Source: Firmicutes bacterium UBA1535 (GTDB taxonomy: Bacteria; Bacillota; Clostridia; Tissierellales; Sedimentibacteraceae). Taken from it: a stretch of 14,976 nucleotides of DNA. Shown piece after piece: positions 13,986-14,976 of this stretch. The first letter of the stretch is position 1; every line of letters starts with the position of its first letter. The notes under the pieces were generated by a model, which saw only the letters and a list, made by a program, of their open reading frames with translations, was not told where the DNA came from and made no database searches. The stretch spans positions 930 to 15,905 of the forward strand of contig DCPV01000185.1 in assembly GCA_002323775.1 (NCBI GenBank), read 5' to 3'. A program made the translations under genes and the position numbers.

Positions 13986-14976
13986 ATGGATCACAAGGAT
14001 GATACGAATATATTAGTTAAATTAAATAATTTTAGTATTAACCACAAGAGGGCAATAAGAAATGAAAAAAAAGAACTTATACTAAATCAGGAGTCTTTAA
14101 ATTATGCAGAAATCGTCAATATATACAAACAAAAATATGGCTATTTATATACAGGACTTGAAGGAATTAGTAACTTTGTATGCTTTGGCAATACTGCATA
14201 TTGTGTGCATAATTGGAATATAAACTCCTTAAATTACAGAGAATTTTTTAACGCTTTAAATTTACATTATGATGAAGATTTATCAAAAAAAATAATTATT
14301 AGTCTAGTTACTCTACTTAAACTCTCATTGGCTAATAAAGGTTACATAAATACAGTGCTGTATATTAAATACAAATTAAAAATTTTGTATCCTACCATAT
14401 TTGAGTCTCCATTATCATATTTTTGTATTTTCAACAACTCGCTTTGTTCTTATGAAAATAGCTATGATGGCACTAAGTATGAACTAATAACAAAAGATAG
14501 TTATATAGATAATCTACCTAATATAGACTACTCTCTTAAAAAAAATCTGTTTACTTTAATTAATAAAGGATTAAAAGCATATAAAATCAATATAATCAAT
14601 ACAGATGATATGTATACTAAGAATTCTCTTTACGAAATAAAATATTCAAGTAGAAGATTTTCCTTTAATGTTATATATAATGTTGAAAAAGATATATTTG
14701 ATATGAATGTAAAGTACAGGTTTAATACTTTTGAAAAAAAGTGCTTATTTGGTGAAATATATAAAGAAAAAAATTCTGTTCCTCAATATGCAATAACTTT
14801 AATAGAAAATATATCTAATAAAAATATAGATAATATAGAACTATTATCAGAATTAGCTGCATATCTACTATTAGGAAAATACAACAATGATGGAATATTG
14901 CTTATAAATTGTAGCAAGGAATCTAAAGAAGATATAATAAAATTTTTTAACTTGTTAGTTGAAAACAATATCTTTT
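13986..14976 (+). CDS. Unknown protein, 3' end missing
   Basis: The frame is open from ATG 13986 for 330 codons to the right edge. GAGGAGA lies about 9 nt upstream. The protein is very rich in Asn, Ile, Lys, Tyr and Leu, with no signal peptide and no strong membrane span. Scattered tyrosine/asparagine-rich segments (YIKYKLKILYPTIFESPLSYFCIFNNSLCSYENSYDG and NIYKQKYGYLYTGLEG) suggest a large cytoplasmic alpha/beta protein. No catalytic motif or family was recognised. It starts on the far side of the xis-int genes and may be cargo of the element or the neighbouring chromosome or element. The missing part may contain the domain that would identify it. Confidence 0.75.
   Translation, partial: MDHKDDTNILVKLNNFSINHKRAIRNEKKELILNQESLNYAEIVNIYKQKYGYLYTGLEGISNFVCFGNTAYCVHNWNINSLNYREFFNALNLHYDEDLSKKIIISLVTLLKLSLANKGYINTVLYIKYKLKILYPTIFESPLSYFCIFNNSLCSYENSYDGTKYELITKDSYIDNLPNIDYSLKKNLFTLINKGLKAYKINIINTDDMYTKNSLYEIKYSSRRFSFNVIYNVEKDIFDMNVKYRFNTFEKKCLFGEIYKEKNSVPQYAITLIENISNKNIDNIELLSELAAYLLLGKYNNDGILLINCSKESKEDIIKFFNLLVENNIF

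Noticed and set aside
1..14976. CRISPR array, tRNA, rRNA or complete insertion sequence
   Set aside because: No regularly spaced repeats, no cloverleaf or rRNA-like sequence and no transposase gene were seen on either strand.

Overview
The window is AT-rich DNA from a low-GC Firmicute, most likely a member of the Clostridia. The evidence is strong AGGAGG-type ribosome binding sites before nearly every gene, AT-ending codons, U-tract terminators, lipoproteins with a Gram-positive flavour, and Tn916-like integration genes. It is accessory rather than core DNA: I see no rRNA, tRNA or housekeeping operon, and almost every gene belongs to a defence, mobility or accessory family. Species cannot be fixed from the sequence.

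Left (1-2429, minus strand). A defence operon reads toward the left edge: a four-helix membrane protein (KwaA-like), a DUF4868 protein (KwaB-like) and, 12 nt later, a GHKL/HSP90-like ATPase that runs off the window. The first two together look like the two-gene Kiwa anti-phage system; the tightly linked ATPase is not part of the Kiwa definition I know. This block has visibly higher GC than the rest. A 780-nt non-coding stretch follows, holding a short GC-richer patch and a structured leader.

Centre-left (3212-7544, plus strand). An operon of three overlapping genes encodes a zinc-ribbon amidoligase (with an N-terminal DUF960-like segment), a class II glutamine amidotransferase and an unknown 161-aa protein. 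Together they look like an amide/isopeptide-forming modification or metabolite pathway carried on a mobile element. Behind a long hairpin come a small serine recombinase, a RadC/JAB-domain protein and a small excisionase-like HTH protein, ending in a bidirectional terminator.

Centre (7562-10825). A minus-strand XRE repressor faces a plus-strand lipoprotein / zinc-ribbon membrane protein / lipoprotein cluster across a divergent intergenic region with good promoters on both strands. The two lipoproteins look like distant paralogues.

Right (11169-13605, minus strand). A ribbon-helix-helix-like mobilization accessory gene and a short HUH relaxase lie downstream of an excisionase and a Tn916-type tyrosine integrase. 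This is a compact integrative and mobilizable module. A plus-strand gene of unknown function starts at 13986 and leaves the window. The region reads as a mosaic of mobile modules carrying at least one anti-phage system and one amidoligase system.
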